From: an uncultured Eubacteriales bacterium
GTDB taxonomy: Bacteria; Bacillota; Clostridia; Oscillospirales; RGIG7773
Length of the DNA: 6,736 nucleotides
Assembly (NCBI GenBank): GCA_934541205.1
Contig: CAKTDK010000097.1
Coordinates: 1 to 6,736 of the forward strand
Direction: 5' to 3'
Part shown: one piece after another, positions 1-5,965 of the stretch
Numbering within the stretch: the first letter of the stretch is position 1
Layout: every line of letters starts with the position of its first letter
Program-made: the position numbers and the translations under genes
The notes under the pieces: model-generated
The model's input: only the letters and a program-made list of their open reading frames with translations
The model's database searches: none
Told to the model about the DNA's origin: nothing

Positions 1-10
1 GACCAGATAA

Positions 11-53
11 CCCCCTTGAAAACTATTTGTTTTCAAGGGGGTTTCATTTTTTA
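11..53 (+). terminator. Rho-independent terminator of an upstream gene outside the window
   Basis: A perfect 13-bp stem (CCCCCTTGAAAAC at 11-23 with its complement at 29-41) encloses a 5-base TATTT loop and is followed by the T-rich run TTTCATTTTTTATTT. The T-run lies on the plus-strand side only, so it ends transcription entering from the left. The gene it serves is not in the window. Confidence 0.9.
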
Positions 54-411
54 TTTAACTCTAATAAAGTCATAGAAAACAGAATAAATAATAACATAAA
101 AAAGATAATAAAGTTTTTTGAGAACTTTCTTTTGCGTTTTTCTCAATAGCACTTTTATATATCTTATAAACGAACTATTTCATAGCCTGTAGTCTGCATT
201 TTGAATGAAATTACTTTATTTTATAATTATATTAATATAAACCTTCTAATCATATGCAATGATAATAGTATAATTCTGAAAGCTTATCAGTTTATATATT
301 AATCTCCCTCATTACTTAATAATTAATTTTGTGCTTTATATCTATAAAAATCATAGTCTCACTTTGATATAGCTCCGTAATTGTTTCGTGGTAATTTGTT
401 CAATTATTTCG
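54..411. other. AT-rich stretch without a gene
   Basis: About 360 bases with no credible coding region on either strand. It contains TATAAT-like hexamers (for example 269-274), which are expected by chance at this base composition, and a loose inverted repeat TTGAGAA (118-124) / TTCTCAA (140-146) with no T-run that would make it a terminator. Open stretches here are under 45 codons and lack a start with a ribosome binding site. I see no RNA gene or riboswitch that I can support. Confidence 0.5.
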
Positions 412-417
412 TATAAT
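412..417 (+). promoter_or_regulatory. Probable -10 element of the first XRE gene
   Basis: A perfect TATAAT hexamer lies 45 bases before the start codon, which puts transcription start near 423-425. No good -35 hexamer occurs 16-18 bases upstream, so the promoter may be weak or need an activator. It sits immediately before a perfect palindrome, which supports it being the functional promoter. Confidence 0.45.
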
Positions 418-424
418 AAAATCA

Positions 425-438
425 CAGAAGCGCTTCTG
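425..438. promoter_or_regulatory. Perfect 14-bp palindrome, candidate operator of the first XRE regulator
   Basis: CAGAAGCGCTTCTG is a perfect two-fold palindrome placed between the TATAAT at 412 and the ribosome binding site at 450, over the predicted transcription start. XRE-family repressors bind such short palindromes as dimers and commonly autoregulate. The assignment to this gene's own product is inference from position. The GCGC core stands out in very AT-rich surroundings. Confidence 0.5.
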
Positions 439-462
439 AATATAAAACTGGAGGAATTTACT

Positions 463-1509
463 ATGTCTATCGGAACAACAATTAAAAAGCTACGCCGTGA
501 ACACAAGATTACGCAGGAACAACTTGCAGAATACCTTGGTATCACCTCACGCGCTGTTTCTCAATGGGAATGTGATAGAACTGCACCGGACATTTCACAG
601 TTACCGCTGTTAGCAAATATTTTTAATGTCAGCGCTGATGTATTGCTTGGAATTGACAACAGCAAAAAAAATGAAGTTATACGAGACTTTTTAAACAAAT
701 ATGATGAATTGAGCAATAAAGGAGACCTTATGTCAAGATTTTCTCTGACAAAAGAAATGTACCGACAAAATCCCAACGATTTTCGCATTTGCGAAAAGTA
801 TATCCTTGAACTTTTTTATGATCCGAATTATCTGCAAAAGCCTTTAGGTGAAACAATTCACAAGGACGAACTATATAAACTTTGTAATAACATCCTTGAT
901 AACTGTATCACACAGAAAATCAAATATACTGCTATGAACATTCTATTATCCCTTTATGTTAACGATGGATTGATTGAAAAGGCAAAAGAAATCTGTGAAC
1001 AATTTCCCGAAAGCATATATGATATTGTTTCGGAACAATACGAACAGCTTTATTCTAGATGCGACAATGCCAAATATATAGAATATGTAAAAAGAAACAT
1101 TCGATATACTACAGAGCATCTTATAAATAAAATTATAAACTTCGGAACATTTGCCGTACAGAATGCAGAAGAAAAAATTTGCATATACAAAAAGTGTCTT
1201 GCATTTATTGATTTGATTTATGACGAACAGGATTACGGCTTTTCATATTACCATGTCGGTCATATTAATTGCTTAATTGCCCAATTATATCTTGAAATGA
1301 ACGACTCTGAAAATACTATGGTATTTCTTGAAAGAGGCCTTTGCTTTTGCAAAAAATACGATGAGTTGCCAAAAGAAATCAGACATACGTCTTTGTTGCT
1401 GCAAAATGATTGTGAGGATATGACAAAGATATATAACGGAACTTCGATGAACCGTGTTTCGTATGAAATAAACGAATTTCAAAAACTGCTACAGAAAAGC
1501 CTCCTGTAA
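463..1509 (+). CDS. XRE-family transcriptional regulator with helical C-terminal region, C-terminus altered by a frameshift
   Basis: The start is the ATG at 463, preceded by GGAGG (450-454) with 8 bases of spacing. An in-frame GTG at 388 would add 25 residues but lies upstream of the -10 element and has no ribosome binding site. The 348-residue product opens with an HTH_3/XRE DNA-binding domain (about residues 6-60), including the recognition segment TSRAVSQWE. Residues 65-340 are predicted from composition to be helical, resembling the TPR-like region of many clostridial regulators of this layout; the ligand is unknown. After Gln344 the frame runs KSLL and stops. A single extra A in the AAAA run at 1495-1498 would instead give a tail ending SYEDIIRKFKAYAKNR with a stop at 1560-1562, about 366 residues in all, just before a strong terminator. 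So the annotated end is probably a recent single-base deletion or a sequencing error. Autoregulation through the palindrome at 425-438 is inferred. No partner gene reveals its target. Confidence 0.85.
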   Translation: MSIGTTIKKLRREHKITQEQLAEYLGITSRAVSQWECDRTAPDISQLPLLANIFNVSADVLLGIDNSKKNEVIRDFLNKYDELSNKGDLMSRFSLTKEMYRQNPNDFRICEKYILELFYDPNYLQKPLGETIHKDELYKLCNNILDNCITQKIKYTAMNILLSLYVNDGLIEKAKEICEQFPESIYDIVSEQYEQLYSRCDNAKYIEYVKRNIRYTTEHLINKIINFGTFAVQNAEEKICIYKKCLAFIDLIYDEQDYGFSYYHVGHINCLIAQLYLEMNDSENTMVFLERGLCFCKKYDELPKEIRHTSLLLQNDCEDMTKIYNGTSMNRVSYEINEFQKLLQKSLL

Positions 1510-1562
1510 AATCATATGAGGATATTATTAGAAAATTCAAGGCTTATGCAAAAAATAGGTGA
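1498..1562 (+). other. Out-of-frame natural C-terminus of the first XRE gene
   Basis: In the -1 frame relative to the XRE gene, the segment reads KPPVKSYEDIIRKFKAYAKNR then TGA at 1560-1562. It has no start codon or ribosome binding site of its own and is followed 7 bases later by a GC-rich terminator. The charged helical tail looks like the normal end of this regulator type, from general familiarity rather than an alignment. It marks the lesion in the A-run at 1495-1498. Confidence 0.65.
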
Positions 1563-1568
1563 ATATGC

Positions 1569-1594
1569 AGCCCCGCTCCGGCGGGGCTTTTCTA
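1569..1594 (+). terminator. Rho-independent terminator of the first XRE gene
   Basis: An 8-bp GC-rich stem AGCCCCGC (1569-1576) / GCGGGGCT (1581-1588) with the 4-base loop TCCG runs into TTTTCTAT. It begins 7 bases after the out-of-frame stop at 1562, supporting that stop as the original gene end. Confidence 0.88.
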
Positions 1595-1700
1595 TACAAT
1601 AAATCATAATGCGTAAATCATTTTCTTATTCATTTTTTATTATAAGTAATTTTATATAATGTTTACAAAAATATTTTATTAAATATTTTGTTTTAAATAT
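1595..1700. repeat. AT-rich spacer with a 12-bp tandem duplication
   Basis: No gene is seen. AAATATTTTATT (1669-1680) is followed directly by AAATATTTTGTT (1681-1692), a head-to-tail copy with one mismatch. In sequence this AT-rich it may be chance or polymerase slippage, and I assign no function. Confidence 0.3.
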
Positions 1701-1735
1701 ATAACAAAAATCCGGCAAAAATTTTTGCCGGATTT
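1701..1735 (-). terminator. 28-bp perfect palindrome, hairpin best read as a minus-strand terminator
   Basis: Bases 1708-1735 form a perfect palindrome with half-site AAATCCGGCAAAAA, so the transcript would fold with an ATCCGGC stem and an A/U-rich upper part. On the minus strand it is followed by TTTTTGTTAT; on the plus strand only TTTATAAC follows. This polarity favours termination of minus-strand transcripts, although no intact minus-strand gene precedes it. A short open relic ending at 1745 does, with its stop 9 bases before the hairpin. Confidence 0.6.
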
Positions 1736-1744
1736 ATAACGAAT

Positions 1745-1810
1745 TTATTTTTTGCAACCACAGGTTGATTTTATATCGTTATGCGTTGTTGCTCCTTTTT
1801 CATTATTATA
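1745..1810 (-). pseudogene. Possible 3' relic of a small minus-strand gene ending in CGCKK
   Basis: A 21-codon stretch, open from a stop at 1811-1813, reads YNNEKGATTHNDIKSTCGCKK and ends with TAA (1745-1747). It has no ATG, GTG or TTG start in frame. What makes it more than noise is the C-terminal CGCKK and the terminator-type hairpin immediately downstream on the same strand, the arrangement expected at the end of a real gene. I do not recognise the family. The promoter of the second XRE gene on the other strand overlaps it, so it may equally be chance. Confidence 0.22.
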
Positions 1811-1817
1811 TTATAAT
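1789..1817 (+). promoter_or_regulatory. Probable sigma-A promoter of the second XRE gene
   Basis: TATAAT (1812-1817) is preceded at 17 bases by TTGCTC (1789-1794), which keeps the TTG of the -35 consensus. Transcription would begin near 1824, about 42 bases before the start codon. Confidence 0.5.
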
Positions 1818-1827
1818 TTAAATACAA

Positions 1828-1844
1828 ACTGACGCGCGCACAGT
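1828..1844. promoter_or_regulatory. GC-rich inverted-repeat element at the transcription start of the second XRE gene
   Basis: ACTG and CAGT form an inverted repeat around ACGCGCGCA. The block is GC-rich in a region otherwise nearly all A and T, and lies between the -10 and the ribosome binding site, the same place as the palindrome of the first XRE gene. It is a candidate operator; the symmetry is imperfect, so confidence is low. Confidence 0.3.
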
Positions 1845-1865
1845 AAAAATTCAAGGAGGAAGATT

Positions 1866-2672
1866 ATGAAAAATTCTAATATTTCTCAAAATATTTTAAA
1901 TCTTCGGAAAAAAACCGGAGTGACACAAGAACAGCTTGCCAAAGCCATTAATGTTTCCTCGCAAGCAATTTCAAAATGGGAAACAAATACCTGTCAGCCT
2001 GATACCATGACACTACCGCTAATTGCCGAATATTTCAACGTAAGTATTGATTATCTATTTTACGGTAAAAACATAACTTATAACGACATATATGAAAAAA
2101 ACACAGAAAAAGTTTCATCTTTTCCTCAAATGAGTAAAGAATCCTATGAAGAAGCTTTAAAAATCTTTGCCTCTGCCCATCACGGCATTTCACACGGAAA
2201 TCTTCGCGGAAAAGAACTGATGTATGATGGTCCATCACATATTTCCGACAAAAACGGACTTTCGCTTTTAAGCGGCAAAGGTTACGGCGCTGTTATAACA
2301 AGAAAATTTTTTGAAAATATCAATTTCAATACTGTTGATTTTTCTTTAAATATATTCTCTGCTTTATCCGAAAAAAACTGCTGTCTGACTTTGCTTGCAA
2401 TTATTTCAATGAGCGATATAAGCTTTGATGAACTCAAGGAAACGCTGAATTTTGATGCCCAAACATTACGCTCGGCATTAGACAAATTAATTAAAAGCAA
2501 TTTGGTTATTGAAAAGCAGTCCAAACACAAATCTCTTGGAACAACATATGAAATACATAGTATATACCATACATGTCTTTGCATTTTATTTGCAACTATG
2601 GAAATGCAAAAAGTCAGTCTTCAAGGTATTTCCTGCTGTATGGGATACGGAGATTATCCGATTCAACTATAA
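1866..2672 (+). CDS. XRE-family regulator with a C-terminal winged-helix-like domain
   Basis: The ATG at 1866 follows AAGGAGGA (1853-1860), an excellent ribosome binding site. The 268-residue protein begins with an HTH_3/XRE domain (about residues 8-64), recognition segment SSQAISKWE. A linker (65-155) contains the histidine-rich stretch HHGISHG (105-111). Residues about 168-230 look like a winged helix of the ArsR/MarR type: an early helix LTLLAIISM, a scaffold helix SFDELKETL, a recognition-like helix DAQTLRSALDKLIKSNLV, then a wing with KHKSLGTTYEI. This assignment is by eye. Cysteines are frequent and partly paired (172-173, 237/239, 257-258), suggesting a possible metal or redox role that is pure inference. 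It is a single-gene unit closed by the hairpin at 2710-2741. It is likely a cytoplasmic DNA-binding repressor or activator; its target is unknown. Confidence 0.85.
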   Translation: MKNSNISQNILNLRKKTGVTQEQLAKAINVSSQAISKWETNTCQPDTMTLPLIAEYFNVSIDYLFYGKNITYNDIYEKNTEKVSSFPQMSKESYEEALKIFASAHHGISHGNLRGKELMYDGPSHISDKNGLSLLSGKGYGAVITRKFFENINFNTVDFSLNIFSALSEKNCCLTLLAIISMSDISFDELKETLNFDAQTLRSALDKLIKSNLVIEKQSKHKSLGTTYEIHSIYHTCLCILFATMEMQKVSLQGISCCMGYGDYPIQL

Positions 2673-2709
2673 CGCTATATAAATGTTTTCATAATATTTT
2701 ATATAAACG

Positions 2710-2741
2710 AAAGGCAAAAAGAAATTTTTCTTTTTGCCTTT
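2710..2741. terminator. Bidirectional terminator between convergent genes
   Basis: A stem of up to 15 bp (AAAGGCAAAAAGAAA at 2710-2724 with its complement at 2727-2741) contains a GGC/GCC clamp. Plus-strand continuation is TTTAAATTATTT. The right arm overlaps the stop codon of the minus-strand small gene by two bases, so one hairpin can end both transcripts. Confidence 0.75.
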
Positions 2742-2931
2742 AAATTATTTCATCATAAATATATTCTAAAATATGTACTTGTGAAAGTTTTCCATTATTC
2801 ATTCTATCAATTATTCTCTTTGCCACATCATATTTGCTGGAAATTCCATAATATTTGCCATGAACTTCAATTCCATGCATTTCTACACATTCTCCCTCTA
2901 TAATTTCTTTGATAGTTTTTAATATATACAT
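2740..2931 (-). CDS. Small conserved-type protein, DUF6514-like
   Basis: A 63-residue soluble, acidic-to-neutral protein without signal peptide or membrane segment. Its order of motifs, YYGISS, then a helix VAKRIIDRMNNGKLS, then VHILEYIYDEI, fits my memory of the DUF6514 family of short clostridial proteins (pattern YGI, then Ls.vHl.dvi.D); this is recognition by eye without a search. The start ATG (2929-2931) has AAAGGA six bases upstream and a second GGAGG at 2947-2951, plus a near-consensus promoter, so it is very likely a real expressed gene despite its size. Function is unknown for the family as far as I know. It is monocistronic, convergent with the second XRE gene and in the same direction as the AraC gene, about 200 bases downstream of it. 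Confidence 0.75.
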   Translation of the reverse strand: MYILKTIKEIIEGECVEMHGIEVHGKYYGISSKYDVAKRIIDRMNNGKLSQVHILEYIYDEII

Positions 2932-2966
2932 TTTCTATCCTTTATACCTCCGGTTTATTTTCATAT

Positions 2967-2995
2967 ATTTTACCATATTTGTAAATAATTGTCAA
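2967..2995 (-). promoter_or_regulatory. Near-consensus sigma-A promoter of the small DUF6514-like gene
   Basis: Read on the minus strand, TTGACA (2990-2995) is a perfect -35, the spacer is exactly 17 bases, and TAAAAT (2967-2972) matches the -10 in five of six positions. It is the best promoter in the window by eye and lies 36 bases upstream of the start codon. Confidence 0.8.
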
Positions 2996-3130
2996 TAGGT
3001 TCTTAATATAAAAAGATAAAATCCTAAGAATTATTATAAAAATTTTATTCGAAATTTAAAAATATAATTTAATACGCTATTTAAAATGCAATTTTACAAA
3101 GTTTGATTTAATTACATTATTATAAAGTTC
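2996..3130. other. AT-rich spacer downstream of the AraC gene
   Basis: No gene and no convincing hairpin with a T-run follows the AraC stop codon on the minus strand, so readthrough into the small DUF6514-like gene is possible. Confidence 0.4.
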
Positions 3131-3910
3131 TTATTCCCTGTTAATATGCGTATTAAAATATCCTTTTCTAAACTGTCCGGGAGATAATTTTTCATAATAC
3201 TTAAAAAACTTTAAAAATTCTTTTTCATCATCAAATCCGCATAAATAACCTATTTTTTTTATCGGATACTGAGTGGTTATAAGTAAACTTTTGGCATATT
3301 TTATTTTTTCCGCATTAATATATTGTTTTATACCCATATTATATTTTTCTTTAAAAATTCTGGTCAAATAACTTTCATTGTATCCAAAATAATTTGCAAT
3401 ATCTTTTAATTTTATTTTTTTATCGGTATTATTTCTTATATATTCACAAATATCAGAAATTAATATCATATTTCCAGTAGACAGCATTTTGCTGTCCAGT
3501 ATAATTGTTTCAATAATTATTCTTACAATATAATTATATATTTCGGAAGAATAATTCGGAGTATTAGTATAATGAAGCAGCTGTTTCATAAGAATAGCTA
3601 TTGCAGATGGATTTTGAAGAGAGAAATATTTTATATTTTTTATTGAATAAGGACATATAAAATGCATCCAATAAAAAGAAACCTTTTCCCCTTTTTTATT
3701 ATGGATATAGCCTTTATGGTTTTTTCCCGGTTCCAAATATAAAATATCCCCGGGATTAAGGCAATATTTTTTTTCATTTTCCTGAATATACGCTTTTCCC
3801 TCTGTCATAAAAATAATTTCATGTGTATCAATACATCTGTTGGGATGTATCCACCTTTCCGAAGTAATAAACTGTCCTGAAGAAACATACATAAAATCTT
3901 TTATATTCAT
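3131..3910 (-). CDS. AraC-family transcriptional regulator with cupin sensor domain
   Basis: A 259-residue cytoplasmic regulator divergent from the GH127 gene. The N-terminal part (about residues 15-85) is an AraC-type cupin that would bind a sugar: HEIIFMTEGKAYIQENEKKY, then the turn LNPGDILYLEPGKNHKGY, a signature of this class. The C-terminal part (about 165-250) has two helix-turn-helix motifs: KLKDIANYFGYNESYLTRIF, and PIKKIGYLCGFDDEKEFLKFF followed by the family ending LSPGQFRK. The second motif has DDEKEF where many members have a Ser/Tyr-rich form. I prefer the ATG at 3908-3910. A GTG at 3923-3925 would add five residues, but the AAAAGG in front of it abuts the codon with no spacing, whereas AAGGTGA stands 11 bases before the ATG. 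By family precedent it activates the adjacent hydrolase when its sugar is present; this is inference. Confidence 0.88.
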   Translation of the reverse strand: MNIKDFMYVSSGQFITSERWIHPNRCIDTHEIIFMTEGKAYIQENEKKYCLNPGDILYLEPGKNHKGYIHNKKGEKVSFYWMHFICPYSIKNIKYFSLQNPSAIAILMKQLLHYTNTPNYSSEIYNYIVRIIIETIILDSKMLSTGNMILISDICEYIRNNTDKKIKLKDIANYFGYNESYLTRIFKEKYNMGIKQYINAEKIKYAKSLLITTQYPIKKIGYLCGFDDEKEFLKFFKYYEKLSPGQFRKGYFNTHINRE

Positions 3911-3945
3911 GTCAGATTTTTTCACCTTTTGTTATTTTTTTAGTA

Positions 3946-3974
3946 TTGTTATTAAAATTATTATCTCATATAAT
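3946..3974 (+). promoter_or_regulatory. Probable sigma-A promoter of the GH127 gene
   Basis: TTGTTA (3946-3951), a 17-base spacer and a perfect TATAAT (3969-3974) place transcription start near 3981, about 36 bases before the ATG. It overlaps the candidate AraC promoter on the other strand, so binding by the AraC protein could affect both. Confidence 0.55.
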
Positions 3975-3987
3975 AAAACAAAAACAA
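3960..3987 (-). promoter_or_regulatory. Candidate promoter of the AraC gene, overlapping that of GH127
   Basis: On the minus strand TTGTTT (3982-3987), a 16-base spacer and GATAAT (3960-3965, five of six to consensus) would start transcription near 3953, giving a leader of about 43 bases before the ATG at 3910. In such AT-rich DNA this could be chance. Confidence 0.35.
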
Positions 3988-3989
3988 GG

Positions 3990-4006
3990 CTTTTTTATAA
4001 AAAAAG
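3990..4006 (+). other. A/U hairpin touching the GH127 ribosome binding site
   Basis: CTTTTTT (3990-3996) can pair with AAAAAAG (4000-4006) around an ATA loop. The last paired G belongs to the AAGGAGA ribosome binding site (4004-4010). The pairing is nearly all A-U and weak, so a regulatory effect is uncertain. Confidence 0.25.
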
Positions 4007-4016
4007 GAGAAATATT

Positions 4017-5855
4017 ATGAAAAATATTAGTTTTGACAATGTAAATATTACAGGCGGATTTTGGAAGGATTTTCAAAGCTTAAACGAAAACAAAATTATT
4101 TATTCCGTTTATAATATTAATAAGGAAACCGGCCGTAATGATATGCTAATTACCGAAAAAGTAAAAAATAAAGAAGTAGAACCGCATATTTACTGGGATT
4201 CTGACATAGCAAAATGGTTAGAATCCGTGGCATATATTTTAAAAAGAAAAAAAGATGATTTCTTAGAAAAAGAAGCTGACAGACTAATCGGCCTTATGTG
4301 TAAAAATCAAGCTGAAGACGGCTATTTCAACAGTTATTTTCAAAATTTTGAAATAGAAAACAGATTTACCAGGCGTACTGAACATGAACTTTACTGTGCG
4401 GGCCATATTATTGAAGCAGGTATAGCTTACTATGAATGTACCGGAAAAGATGATCTTTTAAATTTAGCTATAAGATACGCAGACTTAATATATAAATTAT
4501 TTTATATAGAAAAATCAACCGCTTTTAAAGCTCCGGGGCATGAAGAAATAGAACTTGCTCTTTTTAAGCTTTACAAAACTACCAATGAAAAAAAATATTT
4601 GGATTTAGCCAAATATTTTATAGATAACAGAGCAAATGAAACAAATTACGGCTGGGCAGGAAATGTAAATACTCATTACGGTCAAGACCATCTTCCTGTA
4701 AGAGAGCAAAAAACCGCTGAAGGACACAGCGTAAGAGCCGTATACTTATACTGTGCTATGGCGGATATAGGCTATGAAACAAATGATAATGAGCTTCTTG
4801 AAGCATGCCGGGCTCTTTTTGAAGATATATACAGCAAAAAAATGTATATTACCGGCGGCATTGGAAGTCTTGATTATGTAGAAGCTTTTGCAGCGCCTTA
4901 TTATCTTCCCAACAAAACCGCTTACAGCGAAACCTGTGCTTCAATAGGGCTTATGATGTTTTGTCAGCGAATGGGCGATATTTATGAAAACAGTATTTAT
5001 CATGACGTTGTTGAAAGAGTTTTATTTAACGCTTATTTATCCGGAGTATCTCTTGATGGAGAAAAATTTTTCTACAGAAACGTACTTGATTGGGATCACA
5101 CATCATGCTACTGCAATCCTTGTCTTGAAGAAGGAAAAGTACCTCAGCTTCCCGTTCCCCAAAGACAAAAAAGCTATCCGGTAATATGCTGTCCTCCCAA
5201 TATCACAAGATTTGCCGCCTCTGTAGGAAATTATTTATATTCTTATAATGAAAACACATTATTTATAAATCAGTTCATGGAAAATACTCTTGAAAAAAGC
5301 CTTTTTGGCAAAGATATATCTATCAACTGCATAACGGATTATCCCAATAACGGCAAGATTCAGCTTAAAATTCAAAATATGAAAGATAACCGTATAGCAG
5401 TAAGAATTCCGGCTTGGTGCAATGATTATATAATTTCTGTTCCAGGAATTTTAAAAAACGGTTATTACTATATTGATATAGATTCTAACGACATCTCTGT
5501 AAATATAGACTTCCAAATGAATTTATCTGTTGTCATATGCAATCCAAAAGTACAAGAAAACGCAGGAAAATGTGCTGTAACGGTGGGTCCTGTAATATAT
5601 TGTGCTGAAGGAATTGATAACGGTGAAAATCTTTCAAATATTTACATAGAAAAAAATCCGTCCTATGAAATAGAATATGATAATTTTATTAAAGGAAATA
5701 TTATAAAGGTTTCAGGTAAAAAGATAAAAGACACCCTTTCTCCTTTTATATCAAATATTTCTTTTGAAGAAAAAACTATAAAATTAATTCCTTACCGCAG
5801 CTTCGCAAACAGAGAACTTACGGATATGAAAATATTCTTTAATTTAAAAATTTAA
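4017..5855 (+). CDS. GH127 (DUF1680) glycoside hydrolase, probable beta-L-arabinofuranosidase
   Basis: The 612-residue cytoplasmic enzyme (no signal peptide) starts at ATG 4017 after AGGAGA with six bases of spacing; the frame stays open back to 3840, but that part overlaps the AraC gene and has no site. GH127 enzymes such as HypBA1 of Bifidobacterium longum release terminal beta-L-arabinofuranose with a zinc-bound cysteine nucleophile. The matching residues are visible: acid/base Glu289 in TGGIGSLDYVEAF, Glu305 and Cys307 in AYSETCASIG (the Glu-to-Glu spacing of 16 equals HypBA1 322 to 338), and Cys391-Cys392 in ICCPPN, with Cys391 the expected nucleophile. The N-terminal two thirds form the (alpha/alpha)6 barrel, including EGHSVRAVYLY (235-245); the rest is beta-rich. 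An insert before ICCPPN holds a CYCNPC cluster (364-369). It is shorter than HypBA1 (658). The divergent AraC gene fits sugar-induced expression. Exact substrate is not proven, since the family also includes other activities. Confidence 0.9.
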   Translation: MKNISFDNVNITGGFWKDFQSLNENKIIYSVYNINKETGRNDMLITEKVKNKEVEPHIYWDSDIAKWLESVAYILKRKKDDFLEKEADRLIGLMCKNQAEDGYFNSYFQNFEIENRFTRRTEHELYCAGHIIEAGIAYYECTGKDDLLNLAIRYADLIYKLFYIEKSTAFKAPGHEEIELALFKLYKTTNEKKYLDLAKYFIDNRANETNYGWAGNVNTHYGQDHLPVREQKTAEGHSVRAVYLYCAMADIGYETNDNELLEACRALFEDIYSKKMYITGGIGSLDYVEAFAAPYYLPNKTAYSETCASIGLMMFCQRMGDIYENSIYHDVVERVLFNAYLSGVSLDGEKFFYRNVLDWDHTSCYCNPCLEEGKVPQLPVPQRQKSYPVICCPPNITRFAASVGNYLYSYNENTLFINQFMENTLEKSLFGKDISINCITDYPNNGKIQLKIQNMKDNRIAVRIPAWCNDYIISVPGILKNGYYYIDIDSNDISVNIDFQMNLSVVICNPKVQENAGKCAVTVGPVIYCAEGIDNGENLSNIYIEKNPSYEIEYDNFIKGNIIKVSGKKIKDTLSPFISNISFEEKTIKLIPYRSFANRELTDMKIFFNLKI

Positions 5856-5965
5856 CTTAATATCTTTACCTTTTTTGATTTCATACAATCATCAAAATTC
5901 TTATTCACTATATAAAAGAAATATTTTATTATTAACTGAAATTTTTTCAATGATTAATTAGTTAT

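Noticed and set aside
118..146. TTGAGAA / TTCTCAA inverted repeat
   Set aside because: Seven pairs around a 15-base loop in AT-rich DNA, with no T-run and no gene attached; likely chance.
51..179. Minus-strand 42-codon hydrophobic open stretch ending DFIRVK
   Set aside because: Its only starts are GTG (150-152) or TTG with no ribosome binding site, and runs of Tyr, Phe, Ile and Lys are what AT-rich noise encodes.
388..462. GTG-initiated 25-residue extension of the first XRE protein
   Set aside because: It would start upstream of the TATAAT at 412 and without a Shine-Dalgarno; ATG 463 has a perfect GGAGG and begins where XRE domains normally begin.
1492..1500. Programmed -1 ribosomal frameshift at the A-run
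   Set aside because: The in-frame heptamer is G AAA AGC, not an X XXY YYZ slippery site, and no downstream stimulatory structure before the terminator was evident. An indel explains it more simply.
2035..2584. Minus-strand open frames under the second XRE gene
   Set aside because: They have no ribosome binding sites or recognisable motifs and lie opposite a well-supported regulator.
3840..4016. N-terminal extension of the GH127 frame
   Set aside because: It overlaps the AraC coding region on the other strand, has no ribosome binding site, and the family fold begins at ATG 4017, which has AGGAGA.
5867..5898. TTTTGAT / ATCAAAA hairpin after GH127 as its own terminator
   Set aside because: The 7-bp A/T-rich stem has a long loop and no following T-run; the hairpin at 5979-6009 is far stronger.
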